Shown: in pieces, positions 8,452-16,738 of the stretch
How the letters are laid out: each line of letters begins with the position of its first letter
Numbering within the stretch: position 1 is the stretch's first letter
From: Syntrophomonas sp.
GTDB lineage: Bacteria > Bacillota > Syntrophomonadia > Syntrophomonadales > Syntrophomonadaceae
NCBI GenBank assembly: GCA_016841875.1
Contig: JAENYG010000012.1
Location: 1 to 64,000, forward strand
Length of the DNA: 64,000 nt
Direction of reading: 5' to 3'
Made by a program: the position numbers and the translations under genes
The notes under the pieces: model-generated
The model's input: only the letters and a program-made list of their open reading frames with translations
Told to the model about the DNA's origin: nothing
Database searches by the model: none

Positions 8452-9216
8452 TTATCGGGCTATCCATCCTCCGTCTATGCACAAAACTTGAGCATTTATA
8501 TAAGCTGCATCTCTTGAAAGGAGAAATACACAGGCACTGGCAATTTCTTCCGGTACAGCCAGCCTTCCTGCAGGAATCTCATCCAGTAAAGTCTTCATGT
8601 CCTCTTCATCCAGATGAGAGTATATCATATCGGTTGCCACTGGACCTGGCGCAATAGCATTCACAGTTATTCCAGAAGGGGCCACTTCGCTTCCCAGAGA
8701 CTTGGTAAAGGCTATCAGCCCTCCTTTGGAAGCGGCATAAACCGACTCAAAAGAAGCTCCGTTTATCCCCTGGGTAGATGCAATATTTACTATTCGACCA
8801 TATTGATTCCTGATCATATGGGGCAATACCTGTTTGCAGCACAAGAAGGCACCCTTTAAGTTAACATTTATAACTCGATCCCACTCATCAGTACTGGTAT
8901 CCTGTACCAGGGATCTGATAGTTACCCCAGCATTGTTTACCAGCAGGTCAACTTCACCCACAGTATCTCTGATCTCTGCAAATAATCTATTGACATCCTG
9001 CTCCCTGCTGATATCCCCTTGCAGTGCGAGCGCGGTATATCCATACTGCTGCAATTCTGCAATTAATGTCCGGGCTTCTTTATGGGAAGAATTATAATTC
9101 ACTACCACCCGGGCCCCCCTGGCGGCAGCCGCCCGAGCCACAGCCGCACCTATACCTCGGCCCGCTCCTGTTATCAGGCATACCTGCCCTTCCAGACTGT
9201 TTTTTATTTGATCCAA
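8452..9216 (-). CDS. Short-chain dehydrogenase/reductase, FabG-like
   Basis: A 254-residue classical SDR. The Rossmann signature TGAGRGIG starts at residue 16, NNAG is at 94-97, and the catalytic triad is Ser147, Tyr160 and Lys164 (YAASK), with the structural Asn in INVNL. The family includes 3-oxoacyl-ACP reductase, which reduces 3-oxoacyl-ACP with NADPH in fatty-acid synthesis. It is not in a fab operon here, so 3-hydroxybutyryl-CoA or another hydroxyacyl substrate is also possible. The gene is preceded by a long non-coding stretch that contains a structured RNA and a terminator. Confidence 0.82.
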   Translation of the reverse strand: MDQIKNSLEGQVCLITGAGRGIGAAVARAAAARGARVVVNYNSSHKEARTLIAELQQYGYTALALQGDISREQDVNRLFAEIRDTVGEVDLLVNNAGVTIRSLVQDTSTDEWDRVINVNLKGAFLCCKQVLPHMIRNQYGRIVNIASTQGINGASFESVYAASKGGLIAFTKSLGSEVAPSGITVNAIAPGPVATDMIYSHLDEEDMKTLLDEIPAGRLAVPEEIASACVFLLSRDAAYINAQVLCIDGGWIAR

Positions 9217-9382
9217 AGCTGCACCTCCAGGTTCGCCAATTTACAGTATATGACTAGCATAGAATCTATACGCATAACCGTATTAAGCCCTGTAAACCAT
9301 TATAATATAATCAGCAGATTAATTCATTTGTCTCATCAGCACTGCATCCGGCATGTGTAAACTGCTATTTGAGAAGAAACAG

Positions 9383-9413
9383 AAAAAACTCCGGCATAAT
9401 TATCCTGCCGAAG
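9383..9413 (-). terminator. Rho-independent terminator of the structured RNA
   Basis: Read on the minus strand, ACTTCGGCA and TGCCGGAGT form a 9-bp stem with one mismatch and an 8-base loop, directly followed by six T. Confidence 0.8.
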
Positions 9414-9594
9414 TCTGATTACCTGCTTTGATTTGTCAGGTGGCGGAGTAGATTATAAGACTCATGACCAAACAAAAAGGAACATTTGCCAACCGCTCTC
9501 AACAACCCAACTAATATACATAAAACCAAAATATATGGTAAACCGTGGAAAAGATTTCGCTAAACCTGCTTGTTAGTTTTTTCTCCGCCACCTT
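9383..9594 (-). ncRNA. ssrS: Structured RNA, 6S-like (candidate)
   Basis: On the minus strand a sigma-A-type promoter (TTGACC, 18 bp, TATAAT; 9601-9630) points to transcription from about 9594. The transcript would open with AGGTGGCGGAG (9583-9593), which pairs perfectly over 11 bases with CTCCGCCACCT (9438-9448). A second helix pairs AACAAGCAGG (about 9566-9575) with CCTTTTTGTT (about 9473-9482), with one mismatch and one G-U pair. The rest is unpaired or weakly paired and there is no open reading frame. A terminator hairpin with a T6 run closes the unit at 9383-9413. Total length is near 210 bases. A strong promoter, end-to-end closing stem, rod shape and terminator fit 6S RNA. A riboswitch for the downstream reductase gene is the main alternative. 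Confidence 0.5.
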
Positions 9595-9600
9595 TATTAA

Positions 9601-9630
9601 ATTATAATTCGGCTCTCGGGATATGGTCAA
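9601..9630 (-). promoter_or_regulatory. Strong sigma-A promoter of the structured RNA
   Basis: The -35 box TTGACC (9625-9630) and the -10 box TATAAT (9601-9606) are separated by 18 bp. The start point falls seven bases downstream, at the first base of the closing helix. Confidence 0.7.
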
Positions 9631-9796
9631 CAACCATATTTTGGATATAATTGAGATAGGACTTTTTAAAATATTACCATTTAAATGTAAAAAACGGTGC
9701 ACTAGAAAATGTAGTCATAATATCCTTCCAATGGCTGTTATAAAGGCATAATAACTCTTCCTATAAGAATTTTAAAAACATTCCGACTACTACGTC

Positions 9797-9825
9797 TTGA
9801 CAAAGAGGCCTTCGTCTCATACAAT
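9797..9825 (+). promoter_or_regulatory. Strong sigma-A promoter, long leader ahead of the acetate transporter
   Basis: TTGACA (9797-9802), 17 bp, then TACAAT (9820-9825). It points to the acetate transporter gene 490 bases away. In between are only A/T-rich sequence, a minimal eight-codon frame (ATG at about 9849, preceded by TTGGAG) and short repeats near 10190-10220. It therefore drives either a long 5' leader or a separate small RNA. I see no gene between 9631 and 10313. Confidence 0.55.
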
Positions 9826-10313
9826 TAAATCACCTTGGAGACTTTTTGTATGCAAGATATTTATTTCAATTCTTAAATTAGTTTTAAATACACTACATAA
9901 CTAGAGTTTACCCGACCCATAATAGCTGAAAATTTAAATAGGTTTTCTGAATAATTTTGAAATCTGTAGAATAATGATTAATACGTCAAAAACCCAGTTT
10001 TATAAATCAGCAAGAAGGCCGGCGATGAATTTTTGTAGTTATCCATTCTAGCTTATTCACATCAAAGATCATATTCCGCTAAAACAAATCAGGATATAAG
10101 CCTGAAAGTATTTATTCATTTCACAGTTAATTTCCACAACACAAGATCGGCCTGGACTAATTTTCTAACTCTTTTACTCAGAATAAGAACTTTCGGATTC
10201 CAACCACGGAGTGGGATTCGATGTAAAATACATGATAAGGGGGTGTACAAATAGTAAGCTTTTTCCCTTTAGTTAGATAGATAAGAGTTCAAATGAGAAA
10301 AGGAGGAGTTTAA

Positions 10314-10928
10314 ATGTCTGGACATGGAAGTGGTTGGGCTAATCCCGCCCCCGCGGGTTTGCTTGCTCTGGCAATAGCATGTTTTACTTTTTATGCAATT
10401 TTGGGAGGTAAGGTTGAACATTCCTGTATACCATTACTTGGCTGCTGGTTGCTCGGTGGTGCCGTGGTGCAGTATAGAGTAGCGGTTATTGAACTTGAAG
10501 AAGGGGCTACAACCGGTGGTAACGTATTCCTGTTCTTCTCAGCTTTCTTCATGATGGTTGGTGGAATAGAATTTATTTTCAAATATCTGGCTCTTGCTAA
10601 TGGATGGCCAGCAATAGATGCTCGGATTGACGGCTATGCCTGGTTGGCATTATGGCTCGGTCTCTGGTTGTGGACCCCGGCATATTTCAAGTCTCCACTG
10701 GTTATGACCCTTGTGGTTCTTTTCCTTGACATAGCAGTTCCTATCGTTTGCCTGCAGGATATGGGAGCAATCGGTCATGATTATGCATGGCTGGCTGCTG
10801 ATACGCTTCTTGCGGCTGGACTTTGTGGTATTTACATGGCATCAGCTATTATACTCAATACCGAGTTCGGAAAGGTTATACTTCCTACAGGGGGAGCATT
10901 AATAAAACCCAAAAATATAGGAGCATAG
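10314..10928 (+). CDS. Acetate uptake transporter, GPR1/FUN34/YaaH family
   Basis: A 204-residue protein with six transmembrane helices. It has the family signature NPAPAGLLALA at residues 8-18, which lines the substrate path in SatP. Characterised members carry acetate and succinate with protons or in channel-like fashion. In a fatty-acid-oxidising anaerobe it could serve for acetate export as well as import; that is inference. AAAGGAGGAG lies seven bases before the ATG, and it stands alone between a long leader and a strong terminator. Confidence 0.92.
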   Translation: MSGHGSGWANPAPAGLLALAIACFTFYAILGGKVEHSCIPLLGCWLLGGAVVQYRVAVIELEEGATTGGNVFLFFSAFFMMVGGIEFIFKYLALANGWPAIDARIDGYAWLALWLGLWLWTPAYFKSPLVMTLVVLFLDIAVPIVCLQDMGAIGHDYAWLAADTLLAAGLCGIYMASAIILNTEFGKVILPTGGALIKPKNIGA

Positions 10929-11015
10929 GCTATAATAATATAAATAATTTGTTCCCAAACAGGGAACCTTATATCCGGTTGTGAAAAGTCTTTATAACAT
11001 AAAAAACTATAGAGC

Positions 11016-11054
11016 AAAAAAATTAAGTGGGCATATGGCCCACTTAATTTTTTT
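11016..11054. terminator. Bidirectional terminator
   Basis: A near-perfect 17-bp stem whose outer part is A7/T7 and whose core is AAGTGGGC/GCCCACTT. It follows the acetate transporter gene and also faces the convergent cysteine desulfurase operon. Confidence 0.9.
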
Positions 11055-11165
11055 CTATCGAAAGCTGGGATACCATCCATCCATGCCTAGTACCAGTAAA
11101 TTTAAAGGGCAGTCATCCAATTTCTTATACAAATAACATGAAACAAACCTGCTTTAATTATTTAT

Positions 11166-12317
11166 CTATATTGAGACAGCAATTTTATGGACTGCTCGGA
11201 TAACTGTTTCAACATCTTCTATGCTGCTAAAATAGCCCGGGCTCAGTCGGCAGGAACCACTTTCAAAAGTACCTATAGTTTTATGGGCTAAAGGTGCACA
11301 ATGAAGTCCCGAACGGGTTACTACTCCATATTTATAATCCAACTGGGTGCTGAGTTCTCCACAATCCATATCGTTTATATTGAAAGCTACCACCGCTGTT
11401 TTCTTGCTGCTATCAGCAGGCCCATATACCATAACCCCAGGAATTTCTTCAAGGCCGCTCATAAGCCTTTCACATAATTCCTGCTCATGTCGGCGAATTC
11501 TATCCAGGCCATTTTCTTTAACAAAATTTACCCCGGCTAAGAGGCCTGCTATACCAGGAGTATTATGAGTACCACTTTCAAGCATATCCGGCATCAAAGA
11601 AGGATGATCCAGATATTCAGATAATGAACCGGTTCCACCCTGTTTTAAAGGTTTGATACTCAGACCTGGCCTAAGGTATATACCGCCGGTACCCTGGGGT
11701 CCCAACAAACCCTTATGACCGGTAAAAGTAAGTACATCAATAGACTGCTTTTCCACATCAATCGGTACCACTCCGGCTGTCTGAGCTGTATCCAGCACAA
11801 ATACCAGGTTATGTTCTCGAGCAATTTTCCCGACTTCCTCTGCCGGCAATAGGGTCCCGGTAAGATTGGAAGCATGCAGCATGCATATCATTCTGGTGTT
11901 AGGCCGAACCGCCTTCCTTACGTCTTCTGGATCCAGGGTTCCATCCCCATCACATGGAACTATTGTCCACTCCACCCCATCCTGCTGGTACATAGAAAAA
12001 AGAGGACGGGCGACGGCATTATGTTCCATACTGCTGCTGATGACGTGGTCACCTGGGTTGAGAATACCTTTCACAGCTATGTTTATGGCTTCAGTTATAT
12101 TAATGGTAAAGGCTATATGCGAACTATCTGCGATGTTAAAGAAATCGGCTAATGCGTCCCGGCAGTCCAGCAGTATCGAACCAGCCTGCAAAGTAGCTTT
12201 ATTGCTTCCCCGTCCCGGGTTCCCCCCCATATGACGATTAAAAAAGTCTACTGCCTGGTATACCTGTTCTGGTTTAGGAAAAGTAGTAGCAGCATTATCC
12301 ATATAAATAGTCCGCAT
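11166..12317 (-). CDS. Cysteine desulfurase / selenocysteine lyase family aminotransferase
   Basis: A PLP enzyme of class V (383 residues) that takes sulfur from cysteine, or selenium from selenocysteine, as a protein persulfide or selenide. It starts MDNAATTFPKP, as in the subfamily found next to YedF genes. His201-Lys202 in TGHKGLLG holds the PLP, with Asp176 and Gln179 in DTAQTAG; Cys340 in RSGLHCAP is the persulfide cysteine. It lies 11 bases downstream of a YedF gene and is the last gene of the unit. The neighbours point to selenium delivery rather than general Fe-S assembly, since no IscU or SufU scaffold gene is near. That is inference. Confidence 0.88.
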   Translation of the reverse strand: MRTIYMDNAATTFPKPEQVYQAVDFFNRHMGGNPGRGSNKATLQAGSILLDCRDALADFFNIADSSHIAFTINITEAINIAVKGILNPGDHVISSSMEHNAVARPLFSMYQQDGVEWTIVPCDGDGTLDPEDVRKAVRPNTRMICMLHASNLTGTLLPAEEVGKIAREHNLVFVLDTAQTAGVVPIDVEKQSIDVLTFTGHKGLLGPQGTGGIYLRPGLSIKPLKQGGTGSLSEYLDHPSLMPDMLESGTHNTPGIAGLLAGVNFVKENGLDRIRRHEQELCERLMSGLEEIPGVMVYGPADSSKKTAVVAFNINDMDCGELSTQLDYKYGVVTRSGLHCAPLAHKTIGTFESGSCRLSPGYFSSIEDVETVIRAVHKIAVSI

Positions 12318-12328
12318 TATATCCTCCT

Positions 12329-12922
12329 CTAAATAGTAATAGTCTTAGCAGCTCCAGCCATGGTCTCAACCGCCGAATACATGTTAGTAATCTTTCCCAC
12401 CGCTAACGCGTCGGTTTTTTGGTAATAATCCAAACAAGTACCACAGGATAAAACTTCTACACCCTTTTTCTCCAGGGTCTGTATATGCTCTATAACGGGT
12501 GAATCATTAATGGTGAGAAAAATCCCTTTATTCATAAATATCAGGGTTTTCAAATCCGCTTCCAGTTCATTTAAGGTATAGAGAAAACCTTTCATCAGAA
12601 CTCTACCCAGCTCTTCGTCCCCTTCACCAAACAAGCTGCTTTTGATTAATATGACTATGTCTCCAGAGCTTGATGGCTTATCTTCATCCAAACTTACGGT
12701 CTTATACATATGAATATGATATTCTCCTTCTTTTTGCTCCACCTTGTACTCATAGCCCTGATTTTGAGCCAATCTCTTCACATTTTCCCTGGCAACATCT
12801 CTATCCACAATCGTGGTAAGTTGGTCTGCGCCGCCTCCTTCATCCATGGCTTTTTTAGTTAAAATGACCGGCTGGGGACAATCCAGACCCCTGGCATCGA
12901 CTATTTTACTCACCTGCATCAA
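12329..12922 (-). CDS. yedF: YedF: TusA-like domain plus DsrE-like domain, selenium metabolism
   Basis: A 197-residue two-domain protein. The N-terminal TusA/SirA domain (residues 1-75) has the sulfur-relay motif DARGLDCPQPVILTKKA with its active cysteine. The C-terminal domain (about 88-197) is DsrE-like, with two cysteines in SCGTCLDYY. The family occurs with selenium-using enzymes and is thought to handle selenium or sulfur on its cysteines. The ATG at 12919 may be the real start. It sits between a cysteine desulfurase and a DUF1858 protein, so the desulfurase may load its cysteine. A paralog without the TusA domain is encoded at 29602-30159. Confidence 0.9.
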   Translation of the reverse strand: MMQVSKIVDARGLDCPQPVILTKKAMDEGGGADQLTTIVDRDVARENVKRLAQNQGYEYKVEQKEGEYHIHMYKTVSLDEDKPSSSGDIVILIKSSLFGEGDEELGRVLMKGFLYTLNELEADLKTLIFMNKGIFLTINDSPVIEHIQTLEKKGVEVLSCGTCLDYYQKTDALAVGKITNMYSAVETMAGAAKTITI

Positions 12923-12939
12923 TCCTTTCCCCTAATTTT

Positions 12940-13143
12940 TTAGGCTTGATCATAAACTGCTGTTGCTAGATTATTAATTATCTCCTCTAAGTCCAATCTA
13001 TACAGGACTGCCAGCTCATTAATGGTATCGAAAAGATGCTGACATAGTACGCAGCATCCTGCCTTTTCGTCATATCTTCTGAATATCTCTTCAGTCTGTG
13101 GATATTTATATACTATGTCAATAATTTTCATATCATTTATCAT
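12940..13143 (-). CDS. DUF1858 redox-disulfide protein
   Basis: A 67-residue cytosolic protein starting MINDMKIIDIVYKYPQTEEIF. It has the DUF1858 pattern, in which a helix-turn resembling the N-terminal part of hybrid-cluster proteins leads into a cysteine group, here GCCVLCQHL. The ATG at 13143 is chosen because GGAGGGG lies exactly six bases upstream; an earlier in-frame start would add 25 residues with no similarity. The clustered cysteines suggest a thiol or metal role in sulfur/selenium transfer with the two genes downstream, but no function has been shown for the family. Confidence 0.75.
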   Translation of the reverse strand: MINDMKIIDIVYKYPQTEEIFRRYDEKAGCCVLCQHLFDTINELAVLYRLDLEEIINNLATAVYDQA

Positions 13144-13197
13144 CGACTGCCCCTCCGATAAATATGCAGTAAGAATTACCTTTAAATGTGAAAATAA

Positions 13198-13224
13198 ATA
13201 AGCATGACATTCCATCATGCTTAT
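13198..13224. terminator. Hairpin terminator after the Mop gene
   Basis: A perfect 10-bp stem (ATAAGCATGA and its complement) with a 7-base loop. Read on the minus strand it is followed by TTATTTTC, so it can end transcripts of the molybdate-binding protein gene before the DUF1858-YedF-desulfurase unit. Confidence 0.65.
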
Positions 13225-13336
13225 TACAAATATATCATTTTAATCTTTATATTAAAAATTACTTTTAGTTATATATCGTGCCCATTGAGATACAATTTCA
13301 TTCTATATATAGCAGGACCCCTATCCATGATAACAA

Positions 13337-13540
13337 TTATTTTACCAGAATTACATGTATGGCCTTGGTTAGCGCGGTAACTGTATCTCCAACTTTTATA
13401 TCCATTTCCTGCACAGATTCAGCAGTCATAACCGAACTAATTATAGTGTCTCCTACTTTGACTTTAACCTGAGCCATGATAGTATCAGTCTTTATCTCTA
13501 CAACTTGTCCCTCAAATCTGTTTCTCACACCGGCTTTCAT
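13337..13540 (-). CDS. Molbindin-type molybdate-binding protein (Mop/TOBE domain)
   Basis: A 67-residue single Mop domain: MKAGVRNRFEGQVVEIK, then AQVKVKVGDTIISSVMTAESV and VGDTVTALTKAIHVIL. Proteins of this size oligomerise and bind molybdate or tungstate at subunit interfaces, buffering it in the cytosol. An AGGAGG seven bases before the ATG fixes the start. A MOT1-type molybdate transporter gene lies 500 bases away in divergent orientation, which supports the assignment. Confidence 0.9.
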   Translation of the reverse strand: MKAGVRNRFEGQVVEIKTDTIMAQVKVKVGDTIISSVMTAESVQEMDIKVGDTVTALTKAIHVILVK

Positions 13541-13599
13541 TTTATTACCTCCTTCATCTATTCTTCGTTTTGTAAACTTAAAATAATAAAAAGCTCCGT

Positions 13600-13923
13600 T
13601 TATGTGAGTTTACCATGTACTGCCAGCCATATACAAGGAGGTGCACTGGAAGTATATTCCACTCGGTGTTTTTTGCCTGCCGGTATCAAAATCCAGTCAC
13701 CTTTATCTAAGTGGGTTTGCTCTCCCTGCTCCCATAATATACCAGCTTCACCCTGCAGCAGAACTACCCATTCATCTCGGTCCTGCTGGTACCAGAAATT
13801 CGGCGGGGAAGAATGCCCACGGGAAACTATTCTTTCAATTAAAATTCCATTATCCGGTATAATAGCTTCAAATAGTTCATCAGCTGGGAGATTATCAGGC
13901 AGTGTAAACAAGTTAATATTCAT
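13600..13923 (-). CDS. Cupin-domain protein
   Basis: A 107-residue single-domain cupin. The metal-site motifs can be followed: GHSSPPNFWYQQDRDEWVVLLQGEAG corresponds to cupin motif 1 with one Gln or Asp in place of a usual His, and GDWILIPAGKKHRVE is motif 2 with its conserved Pro and His. These small cupins are often sensors or isomerases; the substrate is unknown. It lies between the Mop gene and the divergent molybdate transporter, so a regulatory role there is possible but unproven. Confidence 0.75.
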   Translation of the reverse strand: MNINLFTLPDNLPADELFEAIIPDNGILIERIVSRGHSSPPNFWYQQDRDEWVVLLQGEAGILWEQGEQTHLDKGDWILIPAGKKHRVEYTSSAPPCIWLAVHGKLT

Positions 13924-14057
13924 AAATACCTCCTATTAAGTCTTTTATGATGTTAAAATCAATATGCAGCACTAAATATTATGGCCGGAGACGAATTGAT
14001 ATTTTTATTGGGCCAGGTGCAAATCCGGGTTAATAATGAACAAAAAGGATAGATGGT

Positions 14058-15173
14058 ATGCACAGCAAATTAAACAGCATTAAAGGCGACATATCAGGTT
14101 CCATTGGGGACCTGGGTACATTTCTGCCCTTTGTGGTGGGAGTAATAACTCTGGGTGGTATGGACGCCACCGGTGTTCTTTTCGCTTTTGGACTCATGTA
14201 CATTTTCACTGGTCACTTTTATCAAGTTCCGGTACCGGTGCAGCCGATGAAAATTATAGGTGCCGCGGTTCTGGTTAACGGTCTTACTACGGGCGAAATT
14301 GCTGCCTCTGGTATCCTGATGGGCCTGACCCTGCTTGTATTTGCCTTTACCGGACTGGTTGATAAACTTGCCCACTTGACTCCTGCCAGCGTAACTGCTG
14401 GTATACAAGCAGGTCTGGGGATAAGCCTGGCTCTGCTGGGAATTAAATTCATCACCAGCGATCCGATACTAGGCTTGACCATCCTGATAATCATGTTCAT
14501 GTTGATGGGGAATCCTAAAATACCGGTTTCTCTGGTAGCAATAGGGGGAGGGGTTATATTAGCTATGATCATCCATCCTGAACTCCGTCTGCCCACTGTA
14601 TCTTTTGGGCTCAATCTACCTCACCTTATTTTACCGCAATGGAGTGATTTTTATCGAGGATTCACCCTGGCTTTCCTGCCCCAGCTTCCCTTGACCCTTA
14701 CTAATTCAGTACTGGTTACCGCTGCTTTCGCCCAGGAACTTTATTCTGATCGAGCCCATAAAGTAAGCGAAAGAAACCTTTGCCTGACACTGGGCATAGG
14801 CAATTTGATCAGCATGCCTCTGGGTGGATTTGTTATGTGCCATGGCAGCGGCGGAATGGCTGCCCACCACCGCTTCGGAGGGCGAACCGGTCTTACTACA
14901 ATAATCATGGGAGCGTTTCTATTATCAATCGCCGTTCTTCTAGGCCCATCCAGTATCAATGTCCTGGAAGTAATACCCCGGGCGGTACTCGGCTGTCTGC
15001 TTTTCTACAGCGGGATAGATCTTACTACCAACATTAAGGGCCTCGATAACAGAAATAGTATATATACTTTTGTTGTGGTTGTAATAATCAGTATTGCAAT
15101 TAACCCCGGGGTAGGATTCCTGGTAGGACTCCCCTTAATGTATTTGCTCGATAAAGGGCTGGTAAAATTATAA
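14058..15173 (+). CDS. Molybdate transporter, MOT1/sulfate-permease-like
   Basis: A 371-residue protein with about ten to twelve membrane segments. It shows the MOT1-family signatures: GDISGSIGDLGTFLPFVVG near the start, QVPVPVQPMK after the second or third helix, and a second PQLPLTLTNSV repeat in the middle (about residues 210-220). The GGxxMCHGSGGMAAHHRFG segment is also typical. Eukaryotic homologs carry molybdate with high affinity, and the neighbouring Mop gene fits. Sulfate or tungstate uptake is a possible alternative. It is followed after 17 bases by plsY. Confidence 0.85.
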   Translation: MHSKLNSIKGDISGSIGDLGTFLPFVVGVITLGGMDATGVLFAFGLMYIFTGHFYQVPVPVQPMKIIGAAVLVNGLTTGEIAASGILMGLTLLVFAFTGLVDKLAHLTPASVTAGIQAGLGISLALLGIKFITSDPILGLTILIIMFMLMGNPKIPVSLVAIGGGVILAMIIHPELRLPTVSFGLNLPHLILPQWSDFYRGFTLAFLPQLPLTLTNSVLVTAAFAQELYSDRAHKVSERNLCLTLGIGNLISMPLGGFVMCHGSGGMAAHHRFGGRTGLTTIIMGAFLLSIAVLLGPSSINVLEVIPRAVLGCLLFYSGIDLTTNIKGLDNRNSIYTFVVVVIISIAINPGVGFLVGLPLMYLLDKGLVKL

Positions 15174-15190
15174 TTTTTCAAGGAGGCAGT

Positions 15191-15751
15191 ATGTATCTAC
15201 TGATAAGCATTACCAGCTACCTGCTGGGCAATATTCCCAGTGCCTATCTGCTGGGTAAAATATACCAGATCGATATCCGGACTAAAGGCAGTGGAAATGT
15301 TGGCACTATGAATACCAGAGCAACCCTGGGATGGAGACCCGCTCTGCTGGTGCTGATCATGGACCTGGCCAAAGGAATGGCGGCAGTATACCTGGCACAG
15401 GTTGCCGGAGTTGATCTCATGTTTGCCGCCAGTATGGCGGTGCTAGGCCACGTTTGTCCAGTATGGTTGAAGTTTAAGGGTGGAAAGGGACTGGCAGTTG
15501 CCGCAGGAGCTTTAATTGCAGCAGGTTATACGCTTACGGTGATAGTTTTTCTTATTTTTTTCCTTCTTACCTATCCACTGGTGAAAAAGGATAACTGGCT
15601 TAGCCTTCTAGGAACTGCTGCAGCTGCCGTTATATCCACCATATTTTGTGGTTGGGATGGCTTTCTCATCTTACTAGCCTTGATAATATGCATTAAACAT
15701 ATAGGTGTAATAATTCAGAATAACAAAGAGTTTAATAAAATTTCCGGATGA
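15191..15751 (+). CDS. plsY: Glycerol-3-phosphate acyltransferase PlsY
   Basis: A 186-residue membrane enzyme that transfers the acyl group of acyl phosphate to glycerol-3-phosphate, the first step of phospholipid synthesis. Motif 1 (TKGSGNVGTMNTRATLGW) is near residues 32-49, motif 2 (KFKGGKGLAVAAG) near 92-105, and there are five membrane helices. AAGGAGG precedes the ATG. The last motif lacks the usual E-N pattern of some homologs but ends near IKHIGVIIQNNKEF, as expected. Two PlsY-like genes are not unusual in this group, so this may not be the only one. Confidence 0.9.
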   Translation: MYLLISITSYLLGNIPSAYLLGKIYQIDIRTKGSGNVGTMNTRATLGWRPALLVLIMDLAKGMAAVYLAQVAGVDLMFAASMAVLGHVCPVWLKFKGGKGLAVAAGALIAAGYTLTVIVFLIFFLLTYPLVKKDNWLSLLGTAAAAVISTIFCGWDGFLILLALIICIKHIGVIIQNNKEFNKISG

Positions 15752-15843
15752 TTTTTTCTCAGCACCTCTTTTGTTTCCAACTGCCTTATGAGCTATAATA
15801 ATCAGATGATACGTTATACTTGATATTACAAGGAGCCTTAGAT

Positions 15844-16734
15844 ATGAGTGATGCAGGTATTTATAATAAGCAGGGGGCAGCTGGACTTTTATTTTTGATG
15901 GTGACAGGAATTTTAATATATTTGCTGTTGGGAGACCAATCAGCCCTGGATGCCCCGGCCTTAACTCTTACCACCGGTATATTCCTGATTGTAAGCGGTT
16001 TAATGGCCGGTTTTTTTGGTTCACTGACCGGAGTAGGAGGTGGGGTCATTCTTTTGCCCATCCTGCATTTTGGGTTGGGTTATCCTTCACCTATAGCAGT
16101 AGGTACTTCTTTGTTAATAGTAATGTTTTCTTCCGCTTCGGGAGGCTATGGTCACATTATAAGAAAAAACGTGAGTATTGAAGCAGTCAAGCGGACAGCC
16201 CCTGCAGCTATAGGGGGAGTTCTACTAGGTTCCTGGTTATTCACCCACTTGGCAAACGATACTCCAGCCCTGGGCCTGCTTCTAGGTATAGCATTTATCA
16301 TACCAGCCTTACTTATGATATGGGAGAGCGTTTATCCAGCCAGGTTTAAATCCAAACTGGATAAATTAATAATCAGCCCGAATTACATGGCCTGCCTGGG
16401 TCTAATATCAGGTACTTTAACCGGGTTGCTGGGACTTGGAGGCGGTTATCTACTAGTGCCGGGCCTGATATATTTCTTTCACCTTCCAGTATTCCTCACT
16501 ATGGGTACATCACTAACTGTGATATTTCCTGTTTCAGTCATTGGCAGCATTTTAAAGCTATCCGGAGGATATGTTGACATCCTGGCTGCCCTTATTGCCT
16601 CAGCCGGTACCGTTGTTGGAGCACAGATAGGTGCAGGTACTATGAAATATTTTAAACCCCAGACGCTTAAACTGATTTTCAGTATATATTTTATCTATGT
16701 ATCCATAAAATTCATCACCAGTTTCTTTATGTAA
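15844..16734 (+). CDS. TauE/SafE-family sulfite or sulfonate exporter-like permease
   Basis: A 296-residue membrane protein with eight helices in two repeated halves. Each half begins with the family pattern GxxxGxxGxGGG: MAGFFGSLTGVGGGVILLP and SGTLTGLLGLGGGYLLVPG. The family moves sulfite, sulfoacetate or other small organic anions, mostly outward. The start is the ATG at 15844 with AAGGAG nine bases upstream; an in-frame TTG at 15820 overlaps that site and is unlikely. Confidence 0.85.
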   Translation: MSDAGIYNKQGAAGLLFLMVTGILIYLLLGDQSALDAPALTLTTGIFLIVSGLMAGFFGSLTGVGGGVILLPILHFGLGYPSPIAVGTSLLIVMFSSASGGYGHIIRKNVSIEAVKRTAPAAIGGVLLGSWLFTHLANDTPALGLLLGIAFIIPALLMIWESVYPARFKSKLDKLIISPNYMACLGLISGTLTGLLGLGGGYLLVPGLIYFFHLPVFLTMGTSLTVIFPVSVIGSILKLSGGYVDILAALIASAGTVVGAQIGAGTMKYFKPQTLKLIFSIYFIYVSIKFITSFFM

Positions 16735-16738
16735 TAGG

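Noticed and set aside
9511-9702. Minus-strand frame of 63 codons in the long intergenic region
   Set aside because: It runs across the promoter and the first half of the structured RNA, has no ribosome binding site and looks random.
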